From positions 1 to 12,349 of the forward strand of contig JAEZDW010000059.1 in assembly GCA_023417955.1 (NCBI GenBank): a stretch of 12,349 bases of DNA, read 5' to 3'. This stretch comes from Bacteroidota bacterium (GTDB lineage: Bacteria; Bacteroidota; Bacteroidia; Cytophagales; Cyclobacteriaceae). The position numbers were made by a program, and so were the translations under genes. Positions 5,775-12,349 of this stretch are shown piece by piece (within the stretch, counting starts at the first letter, position 1; every line of letters starts with the position of its first letter). The notes under the pieces were generated by a model, which was not told the origin of the DNA, made no database searches, and was given only the letters and a program-made list of their open reading frames with translations.

Positions 5775-7088
5775 ATGCGTCTACAGAATGTTGTTATTGC
5801 TCTTTCGGTTGTTTTACCCCTGCATGCGTATGGCCAGCGTGAGGTGCGGACTTATTATGATCCACAAAAACAACGTCCTCAGGAAGTCTACACCGTTTCC
5901 CGCGAAGATGATGGAAAATACCAGGGTAAGTATGTTCGGTATTATGAAAACGGACATCCGATGGTTGAGGGCAATTTCGACGACGGCAGGAAGAACGGCA
6001 TCTTTACCGAATACCATGAAAATGGCACCCCTGCACGAACCCTCGTATTTGTAAACGGACTCCGTCACGGACCAGTCCAGATTTTCGATGAGACAGGTAA
6101 ACCCTACCAGCGTGCGTACTTTCAAAACGACAAGCTCACCGATAGCGTCCAGATATTCTTTGACAACGGCGCGGTTAAACGCGAAAGTTATTTTGTGAAG
6201 GGAAAACCTGAAGGTCTGATCCGCGAGTATTATCCCTCCGGAAAGCTCCTGAAAGAAATCTCCTACAAAAACGGTAAACCCAACGGTATCACCAGGCACT
6301 TCTTTGAATCCGGATCGGTTGAAACAGAAGCCAATTACAAAGACGGTGTCCTCACCGGTTTTTACAAGACGTACTATTCCAATGGCCAGCTCGAGACAGT
6401 TTCAACAATGGCTGAAGGTTCAAAAAATGGTTCGTTCCGAAATTACGACGACCAGGGCCGGCTTATTCTTGAAGGGTCCTTCCTAGAAGGCAAACTACAC
6501 GGTTCAAACATCGCTTACTATCCGGAGGGACAAGTCCGCCACCGCTACACCTATCAGAGTGGACGCAGGACCGGGACGAACATCGATTACTATCAGGATG
6601 GAACAGTCAAAAGCCGTGAGTCTGTCTCGATGAATGGTCTCGATGCAACATTGCAGGAGTACAGCCCTTCGGGCGAAATCGTCTCTGAGAAGAAATTCCG
6701 CCAGGACAAGCCACATGGGACCTGGACATACTATCACGAAGGCGGGAAGACGCCTCGACAAAAGGAAACTTACGTGGCTGGAAAGCTGAATGGCATGCGG
6801 TACTATTATCATCCTTCGGGCAAGGTTCAAAAAGAAGAAACATTAAAAGGCGGTGTGCTCACCGGACCGTTCAAGACGTTTTATGAAAACGGAAAACAGG
6901 AAAGCTCAGGTGCTTACCGATCCGGCCGGATACACGGTGAATTTACGGCATGGTTCTCAAACGGCGTGATCCGTGAACAGGGGCAGTATGTTGCTGACAA
7001 GAAGCACGGTCCATGGAAGAGTTTCAACGAAAAAGGCGAGTTGATTGAGACCATCAACTTCAGAGCGGGAATCGTTATTCCGGAGTAA
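5775..7088 (+). CDS. Exported YwqK/MORN-type tandem-repeat protein
   Basis: A 437-residue protein with a signal peptide (about 1-20, ending LHAYGQ) and then almost nothing but repeats. From residue 51 to the end there are sixteen units of the form G-x-x-x-x-Y/F-Y/F-x-x-G-x(4-5)-x-x-F/Y-x-x-G-K-x-x. Every complete unit is 24 residues long except the twelfth (25), and the last is incomplete. Residues 22-50 may be a decayed extra unit. This is the MORN_2 / YwqK-type repeat. The name toxin-antitoxin YwqK antitoxin is often attached to such proteins in databases, but nothing here shows an antitoxin role, and the signal peptide points to the periplasm or surface. Such repeats form an elongated beta-sheet solenoid and may bind proteins or membranes; this is inference. 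The frame is open from 5643, but the ATG at 5775 begins a proper signal peptide and follows a promoter-like region. Confidence 0.85.
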   Translation: MRLQNVVIALSVVLPLHAYGQREVRTYYDPQKQRPQEVYTVSREDDGKYQGKYVRYYENGHPMVEGNFDDGRKNGIFTEYHENGTPARTLVFVNGLRHGPVQIFDETGKPYQRAYFQNDKLTDSVQIFFDNGAVKRESYFVKGKPEGLIREYYPSGKLLKEISYKNGKPNGITRHFFESGSVETEANYKDGVLTGFYKTYYSNGQLETVSTMAEGSKNGSFRNYDDQGRLILEGSFLEGKLHGSNIAYYPEGQVRHRYTYQSGRRTGTNIDYYQDGTVKSRESVSMNGLDATLQEYSPSGEIVSEKKFRQDKPHGTWTYYHEGGKTPRQKETYVAGKLNGMRYYYHPSGKVQKEETLKGGVLTGPFKTFYENGKQESSGAYRSGRIHGEFTAWFSNGVIREQGQYVADKKHGPWKSFNEKGELIETINFRAGIVIPE

Positions 7089-7131
7089 GCGCTAATTGGC
7101 AGAGCGCCGGCATTCAGTAACGGAATTTGTT

Positions 7132-7139
7132 TATCTTCA
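7132..7139 (+). promoter_or_regulatory. Possible -7 box of purC
   Basis: TATCTTCA partly fits TAnnTTTG and ends 17 bp before the purC ATG. No clear -33 TTG is seen at the right spacing. Weak evidence; purC could instead be read through from the repeat-protein gene, whose stop is 68 bp upstream with no terminator between them. Confidence 0.25.
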
Positions 7140-7156
7140 CGCCTTCACAAAAGCCC

Positions 7157-8110
7157 ATGCGCGCAATCAAGGAAACAAACTTTCAGTTTCCCGGACAAAC
7201 CGGTTTTTACAAAGGCAAGGTCCGGGATGTGTATTATTTTGGCGACGTTATGGCCATGGTGGCCACCGATCGGATTTCAGCATTTGATGTAATCCTGCCG
7301 GAAGCCATTCCCGACAAGGGTCGTGTACTGAATCAGATCGCCGCCCGAAATCTCGAGATTACAAAATCAATCGTTCCGAATTGGGTATTGTCGACACCGG
7401 ATCCCAATGTGACCGTCGGTTTTCGATGCGAACCATTCCGCGTAGAAATGGTGATTCGCGGTTATCTGGCCGGTCACGCCGCCCGTGAATACAAGGCAGG
7501 CAAACGACATCTGTGCGGCGTGCCACTCCCGGAGGCACTTCGCGAAAACGATGCGCTTCCCGAACCGATCATTACCCCTACCACCAAGGCCCAGGTCGGC
7601 CACGATGAAGATATCAGCAGGGAAGCAATACTTGACCAGGGAATTGTGAGCGAAGAGGATTACACAATGCTGGAGCAATACACGCGAGCGCTTTTCGCAA
7701 AAGGAAGCGAACTTGCTCGCGAACGTGGATTGATCCTGGTGGATACGAAATATGAGTTCGGTAAATACGACGGTCGGATCTACCTTATCGACGAGGTTCA
7801 CACCCCCGACTCATCGCGATACTTCTATGCCGATGGCTATGAGGAACGCCAAAAGAGAGGTGAACCGCAAAAGCAGCTTTCGAAGGAATTCGTGCGCCAA
7901 TGGTTGATCGAGAACGGTTTTCAGGGTAAGGACGGACAACAGGTGCCCGAAATGACACCGCAGATTGTGGAGAACATATCCGCCCGCTATAAGGAACTGT
8001 ATCAGCAGGTTACGGGGTCCACGCTACCCGGAATCGACTATTCGTCAATTTCCCAAAGAATAGAACAAAGCATTCTGAATTCAATAAATTCCATTAAATT
8101 GGCACGATAG
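7157..8110 (+). CDS. purC: Phosphoribosylaminoimidazole-succinocarboxamide synthase (SAICAR synthetase)
   Basis: A 317-residue cytoplasmic enzyme of de novo purine synthesis. It joins CAIR and aspartate using ATP to give SAICAR. Family motifs in order: GKVRDVY (20-26, nucleotide-binding start), VATDRISAFDVILP (35-48), KGRVLNQIA (54-62), PIITPTTKAQVGHDEDIS (137-154), VDTKYEFGK (195-203) and LIDEVHTPDSSRYF (210-223). The length is that of the long form (about 300 residues, like yeast Ade1) rather than the roughly 235-residue E. coli form. The frame opens at 7127, but MRAIKETNF from ATG 7157 is the natural start, close to the GKVRDVY motif. No other pur gene is next to it, so the pathway is dispersed. 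No missing key motif was noticed. Confidence 0.97.
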   Translation: MRAIKETNFQFPGQTGFYKGKVRDVYYFGDVMAMVATDRISAFDVILPEAIPDKGRVLNQIAARNLEITKSIVPNWVLSTPDPNVTVGFRCEPFRVEMVIRGYLAGHAAREYKAGKRHLCGVPLPEALRENDALPEPIITPTTKAQVGHDEDISREAILDQGIVSEEDYTMLEQYTRALFAKGSELARERGLILVDTKYEFGKYDGRIYLIDEVHTPDSSRYFYADGYEERQKRGEPQKQLSKEFVRQWLIENGFQGKDGQQVPEMTPQIVENISARYKELYQQVTGSTLPGIDYSSISQRIEQSILNSINSIKLAR

Positions 8111-8178
8111 ACTCTGCCAGGCGAGTCAATGTTTTGTGTCTTGGCGTACGCCGGATAATTAGTGATATAAAGATTTTT

Positions 8179-8559
8179 ATGAAATACACGATCGACAAGC
8201 AGGAAAAGTACACGTTGTTGAAGCTGCATGAGGAAAAACTGGATTCCAGTGTAGCGCCCGGGTTGAAATCTGAACTCATTACCCTGCATGCCGAGGGAAG
8301 CCGGAACATTGTGCTGGATCTCGGAGAAGTAAAATACACGGATTCGTCCGGCCTCAGCGCATTGCTTGTCGGGAATCGGATCGTTCAGGAAGATGGCGGT
8401 ATTTTCGTGCTTTCATCACTGTCAGAGCATACCATGAAGCTTATCAAGATTTCGCAACTGGACAGCGTGCTGAATATCCTCCCTACTGTTGAGGAAGCAA
8501 TTGACACCGTGTTCATGCATGAGATTGAAAAAGATCTCAAGAGCGACGATTCAAACTAA
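8179..8559 (+). CDS. STAS-domain protein (anti-sigma factor antagonist-like)
   Basis: A 126-residue soluble single-domain STAS protein resembling SpoIIAA/RsbV-type anti-anti-sigma factors. The hallmark YTDSSGLSALLVG lies at 53-65, with the conserved Ser/Ser-Gly-Leu loop (56-59) that is the kinase target in SpoIIAA-type proteins. Strands before it (KLHEEKLDS, NIVLDLGEVK) fit the fold. The C terminus adds a short acidic/basic tail. In well-studied systems a partner serine kinase such as RsbW or SpoIIAB and a sigma factor act with it; neither is in this window, so its circuit is unknown. It starts at ATG 8179, 68 bp after purC. The frame is open from 8134, but no useful start lies upstream. A strong terminator follows. 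Confidence 0.88.
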   Translation: MKYTIDKQEKYTLLKLHEEKLDSSVAPGLKSELITLHAEGSRNIVLDLGEVKYTDSSGLSALLVGNRIVQEDGGIFVLSSLSEHTMKLIKISQLDSVLNILPTVEEAIDTVFMHEIEKDLKSDDSN

Positions 8560-8581
8560 AGTGTGCAATACTTTTAAGTAC

Positions 8582-8621
8582 GAAGACCAAAACTGCAACG
8601 GTTTTGGTCTTCTGTTTTTTT
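8582..8621 (+). terminator. Strong intrinsic terminator between STAS gene and rnz
   Basis: GAAGACCAAAAC (8582-8593) pairs perfectly over 12 bp with GTTTTGGTCTTC (8601-8612) around a 7-nt loop, and the run TGTTTTTTT follows (8613-8621). It begins 22 bp after the STAS stop. Its T run ends only 6 bp before the rnz ATG, so it must affect how rnz is expressed. Clear in the sequence. Confidence 0.92.
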
Positions 8622-8627
8622 GCTCCC

Positions 8628-9545
8628 ATGAGCTTTAAAGTCACGATACTCGGTTCAAGTGGTGCTCTGCCTGCGTATGGTCGACATCCGTCGGCACAGC
8701 TGGTTGAGATTCAGAGCAAATATTTCCTCATCGACTGCGGCGAAGCCGTTCAAATGCAGTTGATGCGTTTTGGCGCCAACTTCCACCGAATCAATCATAT
8801 CTTTATCAGTCACCTCCATGGCGATCATTACCTCGGATTGATGGGGCTGATTTTTACAATGCACCTGCAGCGCCGGACAAACGACCTGCACCTCTACAGT
8901 CACCCCGGATTGGATGAAATTATCACCACGCAGCTGCGTCATTCGCGTTCTGCCACAAACTTTAATATCATCTTCCACAGACTTCAGAAGGACGAACGCT
9001 CAGTCATTTATGAAAATGACACACTCACCGTTGAAACGATTCCGCTGCGTCACAAACTCCCCTGCTCTGGATTTTTGTTTCGTGAGAAACCCAAACAACG
9101 TCGCATCGACAAAACGCGTCTGCCCGACGGTCTTGCAATACGCCAAATTGCCGGCCTAAAACTTGGTGCGGATGTAGTTGACGAAAACGGAACAGTACTT
9201 CATCGAAACGAAGACCTCACATTTCCGCCGCGCCATTCAAGAAGTTATGCATACTGTTCAGATACGGCTTATGCGCCAACTATCGTGGATCAGATAAAAG
9301 ACGTGGACTTGCTTTATCATGAAGCTACGTTTCTCGAAGACGAACGAGATAAAGCAACCGAGACGATGCACAGCACTGCGTCGGATGCTGCGCGTATGGC
9401 GAAAACCGCCGGGGTGAAAAAACTCTTGCTCGGACACTACTCGGCCAGGTACAAGGATCTCACTCCGCTGCTGGATGAATCACGTCTACACTTCGAGAAT
9501 TCAATGCTCGCTATTGAAGGCGAAGAAATAATTATCCCGGAATAA
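8628..9545 (+). CDS. rnz: Ribonuclease Z (tRNA 3' endonuclease)
   Basis: A 305-residue metallo-beta-lactamase-fold nuclease that cuts the 3' trailer from tRNA precursors. The metal-binding motif is HLHGDH (62-67) within FISHLHGDHYLGLMGL. The further expected ligands are His142, Asp212 (SDTAY) and His270 (LLLGHYSARY), and the catalytic-region His248 lies in MHSTASDAA. The N-terminal ILGSSGALPAYGRHPSA and DCGEA (36-40) are typical of RNase Z. A basic segment at 151-162 is probably part of the tRNA-binding arm. Length is normal for the short bacterial form. The frame opens at GTG 8604, inside the terminator stem; ATG 8628, giving MSFKVTILGSSG, is the expected start. yhhQ follows 15 bp later and is probably co-transcribed. 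Confidence 0.96.
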   Translation: MSFKVTILGSSGALPAYGRHPSAQLVEIQSKYFLIDCGEAVQMQLMRFGANFHRINHIFISHLHGDHYLGLMGLIFTMHLQRRTNDLHLYSHPGLDEIITTQLRHSRSATNFNIIFHRLQKDERSVIYENDTLTVETIPLRHKLPCSGFLFREKPKQRRIDKTRLPDGLAIRQIAGLKLGADVVDENGTVLHRNEDLTFPPRHSRSYAYCSDTAYAPTIVDQIKDVDLLYHEATFLEDERDKATETMHSTASDAARMAKTAGVKKLLLGHYSARYKDLTPLLDESRLHFENSMLAIEGEEIIIPE

Positions 9546-9560
9546 TTTCTATTTTCGTTG

Positions 9561-10346
9561 ATGGCACAGACACCGGAGAAAAAGAAAAACCTGTTATTCG
9601 TTGTCCTTGCAGGAATCTTCATCACAAACGCGTTAATGGCCGAAATGATCGGTGTGAAGATATTCTCTGCCGAATCAACTGTAGGGCTGCAACCCGCGCA
9701 TCTTCCAATATTTGGTTTTACAATGGACTTCAACCTCACTGCGGGTGTCGTCATATGGCCTGTAGTGTTTATTACAACCGATCTCATAAACGAATACTTT
9801 GGCAAACCGGGCGTGAAACTGGTGAGCTGGTTAACTGTGTTCCTGATCGCGTACGCATTTCTTGTGCTTACATTCGCGATCGATCTGCCCCCCGCAGAAT
9901 GGTGGAGTGAAGCGAACTCGGAAGGACCGGCAGGCGAACCGTTTAACATCAACTTCGCATTTGAAAAGATCTTCGGCCAGGGCAGACGGATCATCTTTGC
10001 CTCTATCGTCGCATTTCTTATCGGGCAGTTCACTGACGTGTTCGTATTCCAGCGACTGAAAAAAATCACCGGCCCTAAACTGCTTTGGTTGAGAGCAACC
10101 GGTTCAACACTCATCTCACAATTCATCGATAGCTTTGTTGTGCTCTACGTTGCGTTCTCCGGAGTATTCAGCATCGGACAAATTAACGCCATTGGTATCA
10201 CTAACTACCTGTACAAGTTCGCGATAGCAATACTACTTACACCACTCATCTATCTCGGTCATATACTCATCGACCGATACCTCGGAAAAGAATATGCCGA
10301 AAAGCTGATGAAAGAGGCATCTGAAAAAAGTCAAGGTTTCTTTTAG
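9561..10346 (+). CDS. yhhQ: Queuosine precursor transporter (YhhQ/VUT family)
   Basis: A 261-residue inner-membrane protein with about six hydrophobic segments (near 11-30, 58-78, 86-107, 143-160, 185-205 and 213-237). Family signatures are TTDLINEYFGK (72-82) and GQFTDVFVFQRLKKITG (155-171), followed by LRATGSTLISQFIDS (177-191). Members of this DUF165 family import queuosine precursors such as preQ0/preQ1 for tRNA wobble modification, as shown for E. coli YhhQ. The ligand here is inferred from the family. ATG 9561 is used; a TTG just before it adds one residue only. It follows rnz by 15 bp, suggesting one transcript. Its stop (10344-10346) directly abuts the stop of the opposite-strand methyltransferase gene, with no terminator in between. 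Confidence 0.93.
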   Translation: MAQTPEKKKNLLFVVLAGIFITNALMAEMIGVKIFSAESTVGLQPAHLPIFGFTMDFNLTAGVVIWPVVFITTDLINEYFGKPGVKLVSWLTVFLIAYAFLVLTFAIDLPPAEWWSEANSEGPAGEPFNINFAFEKIFGQGRRIIFASIVAFLIGQFTDVFVFQRLKKITGPKLLWLRATGSTLISQFIDSFVVLYVAFSGVFSIGQINAIGITNYLYKFAIAILLTPLIYLGHILIDRYLGKEYAEKLMKEASEKSQGFF

Positions 10347-11099
10347 TCAGGTATTCGGATACCGGTTTCGGCAAATATTATCACAGATTATGGCAGCTGC
10401 TATTCCTGCATTAAGCGATTCCGCATGTCCGTACCGTGGGATCGTGATTTTGTCGGTGACAAACTTCGCGAGCCGTTCCGAAATTCCGCGCGACTCGTTT
10501 CCAATAAGTATAAGTCCGCCATCACCAAATGGCTCTTTGTGAACGTCACGGCCATCAAGATAGGCACCATAAACCCGTTCGGTGACAGTCGTAAGTACTT
10601 CTTCCAGAGGCGCATAGTAGAACCGTGATCGTGTAAATGAGCCCATGGTAGCGCTGATCACCTTCGGATTGTAGAAATCTGCGGTTTCAGGTGAAGCAAT
10701 AATCTGGTTGATCCCGAACCAGTCCGCGGACCGGATGATTGTGCCCAGGTTTCCAGGATCGCGGATATCGTCCAGCACAAGGGTAAACGATCCTTTTGGG
10801 CGGTCAATGGGCTTGTTTTCTTTCATTCGCGCCACAGCGAGTCCCGCGTCATTGGTTTGCCACTCTCCCAGCGATTCGAGCTCCCGTTCCGTCGTCTCAA
10901 TAACCTCGGTTCGATCCACGTCCTCGCCGGGCAGGGTCTCGAGAAAAGCCGGAGTACCCGCCACAAAAAGCGTCTCGAAATCGGAATGCAATAATTCCTG
11001 CACACTCTTTGCACCTTGCACCAGAAAACATTGTTCCTGTTTGCGGTATTTTTTTATTTGCAGGGATTTGACAAACTTAATTCGGGCTTTTGAAAGCAT
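10347..11099 (-). CDS. SpoU/TrmH-family RNA 2'-O-methyltransferase
   Basis: A 250-residue SPOUT-class methyltransferase using S-adenosylmethionine. An N-terminal substrate-binding domain (about 1-95, with KFVKSLQIKKYRKQEQCFLV and QGAKSVQELL) precedes the catalytic domain. The latter has the three SpoU motifs: DPGNLGTIIRSADWFG (114-129, Asn117 and Arg123), LILIGNESRGIS (196-207, Glu202) and IPRYGHAESLNAGIAAAI (220-237, Ser228 and Asn230). The target is rRNA or tRNA; RlmB-like and TsnR/TrmH-like members cannot be told apart from sequence reading alone. The frame extends 50 residues upstream to 11249, but that part overlaps the tamL reading frame, and ATG 11099 gives the expected start MLSKARIKFVKSLQ. 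The gene is convergent with yhhQ and divergent from tamL with only 10 bp between starts. Confidence 0.92.
   Translation of the reverse strand: MLSKARIKFVKSLQIKKYRKQEQCFLVQGAKSVQELLHSDFETLFVAGTPAFLETLPGEDVDRTEVIETTERELESLGEWQTNDAGLAVARMKENKPIDRPKGSFTLVLDDIRDPGNLGTIIRSADWFGINQIIASPETADFYNPKVISATMGSFTRSRFYYAPLEEVLTTVTERVYGAYLDGRDVHKEPFGDGGLILIGNESRGISERLAKFVTDKITIPRYGHAESLNAGIAAAIICDNICRNRYPNT
11031..11060 (+). promoter_or_regulatory. Possible tamL promoter inside the methyltransferase gene
   Basis: TTG (11031-11033) and TATTTG (11055-11060) are spaced 21 bp apart, roughly like a Bacteroidota -33/-7 pair, although the second box is an incomplete match to TAnnTTTG. It lies within the first codons of the opposite-strand methyltransferase gene, 50 bp before the chosen tamL start. 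Weak candidate, included because the 10-bp gap is too short to hold a promoter. Confidence 0.25.
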
Positions 11100-11109
11100 T
11101 TTTACTCGA

Positions 11110-12349
11110 TTGGCTGGTTCGAACGCTAAATATATCTCTTTAATCCTTCTCACCTCATCGTTGTTGGCAGGATGCGCAGGGCTGAAACACCTCCGCCCGG
11201 GAGAAAAAATGCTTGCCAGGCAGGAGATCAAGGCACCGAAAGTCATCAATAAAGAAGACCTGCGAAATCTCTACGGCCAAAACACCAACCGCACGCTGAT
11301 TGGTACAGAGATCAAGCCGTTGGTCGCGTTGTACTATGGTGTTTGGGGAACCCAAAGCTATAATCAGGAAAAGTATATCAAAAAGCGCGAGCGTGTAGAG
11401 AAGAAATTCGATGCGAAAATCGCCGGCGCGACCAATGAAAAAAAGATATCCAACCTGCAATTCAGAAAACAAAAGAAGGTCGACCGTCTGAATTCCTTCA
11501 TTGAAAACGGAAACCTCTGGATGCAATGGGGCGAGCCTATTGCGGTCTTCGACAGCAGCGGCGTTGAACTCACGCAGGACCGATTTCAAAATTACCTTTT
11601 CTCGAACGGCTACTTCCTTGGCAATGTGCACGCGAATGTCGACTACAAGGGGATCAAAGGCCGAAAGGTTGAAGTGGAGTACGTCGTTGAACCCGGAGCA
11701 CCTTATCTGATCGACACGATCCTATACGAGATTCCCGATTCAACCATAGCGCACATCATCGCCGAAGACAGGAAGAACAGCCTTCTGAAGAAAGGTGAGC
11801 GTTATAAACAGGACAACCTCTCCCGTGAACGCGAGCGCCTCGACCTCTTGTTGAAAGACCACGGCTATTACGATTTCAACCGACAATATGTAGAGTTTGA
11901 GGCGGACACTGTTCACCCGGGAAATGAACGCATCGTTTGGCTTAAAGTTATTGTCAACGATCCTGAACGACGCGGATATCACAAGCAATTTGTAATCGAT
12001 TCGGTTCGCTTTATCACGGATGCCTCTGTGGAAAATCCGGGTGGCCGCAGGAAGACTCGACACTACCGCGACATTGAGTACCGCTTCTACAATGACAATT
12101 ACAACCTGAAGATTCTAAGTCAGCGTGTCTTTACGATGCCCGGCGATATGTACAGCCGAAGTGAGACTCTCAATACCCAACGTCAGCTCGCAAATGTTGA
12201 TGCTTTCAAATTCATTAACATCAATTACGACACATCCGGTGGGAAGTTTATTATGAACATCTTTTCGAGTCCATTGCCGCGGTACGAGTGGTCGAATGAA
12301 GCCGGTGTGAACGTTACGCAGGGATTTCCCGGACCGTTCTACAGTATCT
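11110..12349 (+). CDS. tamL: TamL, outer-membrane assembly lipoprotein (partial, 5' part)
   Basis: The frame is open from here past the window edge (about 413 residues seen), so the C-terminal barrel is missing. The N terminus is a lipoprotein signal ending in LLAGC (Cys22), followed by LKHLRPGEKML, as in TamL proteins of Bacteroidota. Then come a conserved region with NTNRTLIG, YYGVWGTQSYN and WGEPIAVFDSSG (about 138-152), and POTRA-like repeats. One includes QDRFQNYLFSNGYF (156-169) and VEVEYVVEPGAPYLIDTI. The next includes GERYKQDNLSRERERLDLLL and HGYYDF, and a third starts near 285. TamL is a BamA/TamA-superfamily protein thought to work with TamB in moving material to the outer membrane. 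There is no ATG before the lipobox; the TTG at 11110 fits best, with TTG 11068 and ATT 11080 as alternatives. The first ATG (11209) would remove the signal. Confidence 0.88.
   Translation, partial: MAGSNAKYISLILLTSSLLAGCAGLKHLRPGEKMLARQEIKAPKVINKEDLRNLYGQNTNRTLIGTEIKPLVALYYGVWGTQSYNQEKYIKKRERVEKKFDAKIAGATNEKKISNLQFRKQKKVDRLNSFIENGNLWMQWGEPIAVFDSSGVELTQDRFQNYLFSNGYFLGNVHANVDYKGIKGRKVEVEYVVEPGAPYLIDTILYEIPDSTIAHIIAEDRKNSLLKKGERYKQDNLSRERERLDLLLKDHGYYDFNRQYVEFEADTVHPGNERIVWLKVIVNDPERRGYHKQFVIDSVRFITDASVENPGGRRKTRHYRDIEYRFYNDNYNLKILSQRVFTMPGDMYSRSETLNTQRQLANVDAFKFININYDTSGGKFIMNIFSSPLPRYEWSNEAGVNVTQGFPGPFYSI
11127..11134 (-). promoter_or_regulatory. Possible -7 box of the methyltransferase gene
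   Basis: Read leftward, TATATTTA differs by one base from TAnnTTTG and lies 27 bp before the methyltransferase ATG, inside the signal-peptide codons of tamL. No clear TTG was found at the usual distance upstream. Weak candidate. Confidence 0.3.

Noticed and set aside
5925..7085. Regular 72-bp periodicity considered as a CRISPR or DNA satellite array
   Set aside because: The periodicity is at protein level, the DNA units are diverged, and there are no identical repeats with unique spacers.
7089..7107. GCGCT/AGCGC hairpin after the repeat-protein gene
   Set aside because: A 5-bp stem with no T run; not a credible intrinsic terminator.
8110..8127. GACTC/GAGTC hairpin just after purC
   Set aside because: Only a 5-bp stem with an 8-nt loop and no solid T run; too weak to call a terminator.
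8143..8152. 10-bp palindrome GGCGTACGCC before the STAS gene
   Set aside because: Palindromes of this length are expected about a dozen times by chance in a window this long, and nothing else supports a binding site.
9550..9557. TATTTTCG resembling a -7 box directly before yhhQ
   Set aside because: It lies 3 bp from the ATG and would require a leaderless mRNA; the 15-bp gap to rnz makes co-transcription simpler.
9437..10126. Leftward 229-codon frame opposite rnz and yhhQ
   Set aside because: It crosses two well-supported genes and is low-complexity in Ser/Asn/Ile; a shadow of codon usage.
11155..11631. Leftward 158-codon frame opposite tamL
   Set aside because: The rightward frame carries a lipobox and POTRA-type motifs and stays open for over 1.2 kb.

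Overview
The window looks like chromosomal DNA of a Bacteroidota bacterium, most probably a Cytophagales-type lineage. The evidence is a BatC-like protein with a Lys/Glu/Gln-rich middle, a lipoprotein metalloprotease of a type common in that phylum, a TamL-type outer-membrane assembly lipoprotein, weak or absent Shine-Dalgarno signals, and promoter-like TAnnTTTG boxes. No tRNA, rRNA, CRISPR array, insertion sequence or prophage gene was seen. The neighbourhood looks like ordinary chromosome rather than a mobile island.

Layout. 1-623: a leftward small cytoplasmic protein resembling DUF7832 members, ended by a clear intrinsic terminator at 101-132. 624-830: an AT-rich divergent control region. 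831-3144: a rightward three-gene operon joined by two ATGA overlaps (VWA membrane protein, membrane-anchored TPR protein, exported BatC-like TPR protein). This is a small Bat-type module without moxR, DUF58 or batD next to it. 3145-3342: a non-coding gap with a probable two-way terminator. 3343-4266: a leftward lipoprotein with a metzincin-like zinc site. 4267-4477: a divergent control region with a 16-bp inverted repeat just before the next start codon. 4478-5656: an acetyl-CoA acetyltransferase (thiolase). 5775-7088: an exported protein built almost wholly of sixteen 24-residue YwqK/MORN-type repeats. 7157-8110: purC. 8179-8559: a lone STAS-domain protein ending in a very strong terminator that almost touches the next start codon. 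8628-9545: rnz. 9561-10346: yhhQ, a queuosine-precursor transporter. 10347-11099 (leftward): a SpoU/TrmH-family RNA methyltransferase whose stop codon abuts that of yhhQ. 11110-end: the first half of tamL, divergent from the methyltransferase with only 10 bp between start codons and lacking an ATG start.

How the genes relate. The first operon probably forms a cell-envelope complex: a MIDAS-containing VWA protein in the inner membrane with TPR partners on the periplasmic side. The metalloprotease lipoprotein, the repeat protein and TamL are also envelope or exported proteins. rnz, yhhQ and the methyltransferase are all RNA-linked (tRNA 3' processing, queuosine salvage, 2'-O-methylation of rRNA or tRNA), but they are not one transcription unit. 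purC and the thiolase are housekeeping metabolism.

I found no convincing wholly new system. The points most worth following are the terminator-start codon overlap at rnz, the regular 16-fold repeat protein, the unusual zinc motif of the lipoprotein, the detached Bat module, and the unusually tight trmH/tamL divergent start.
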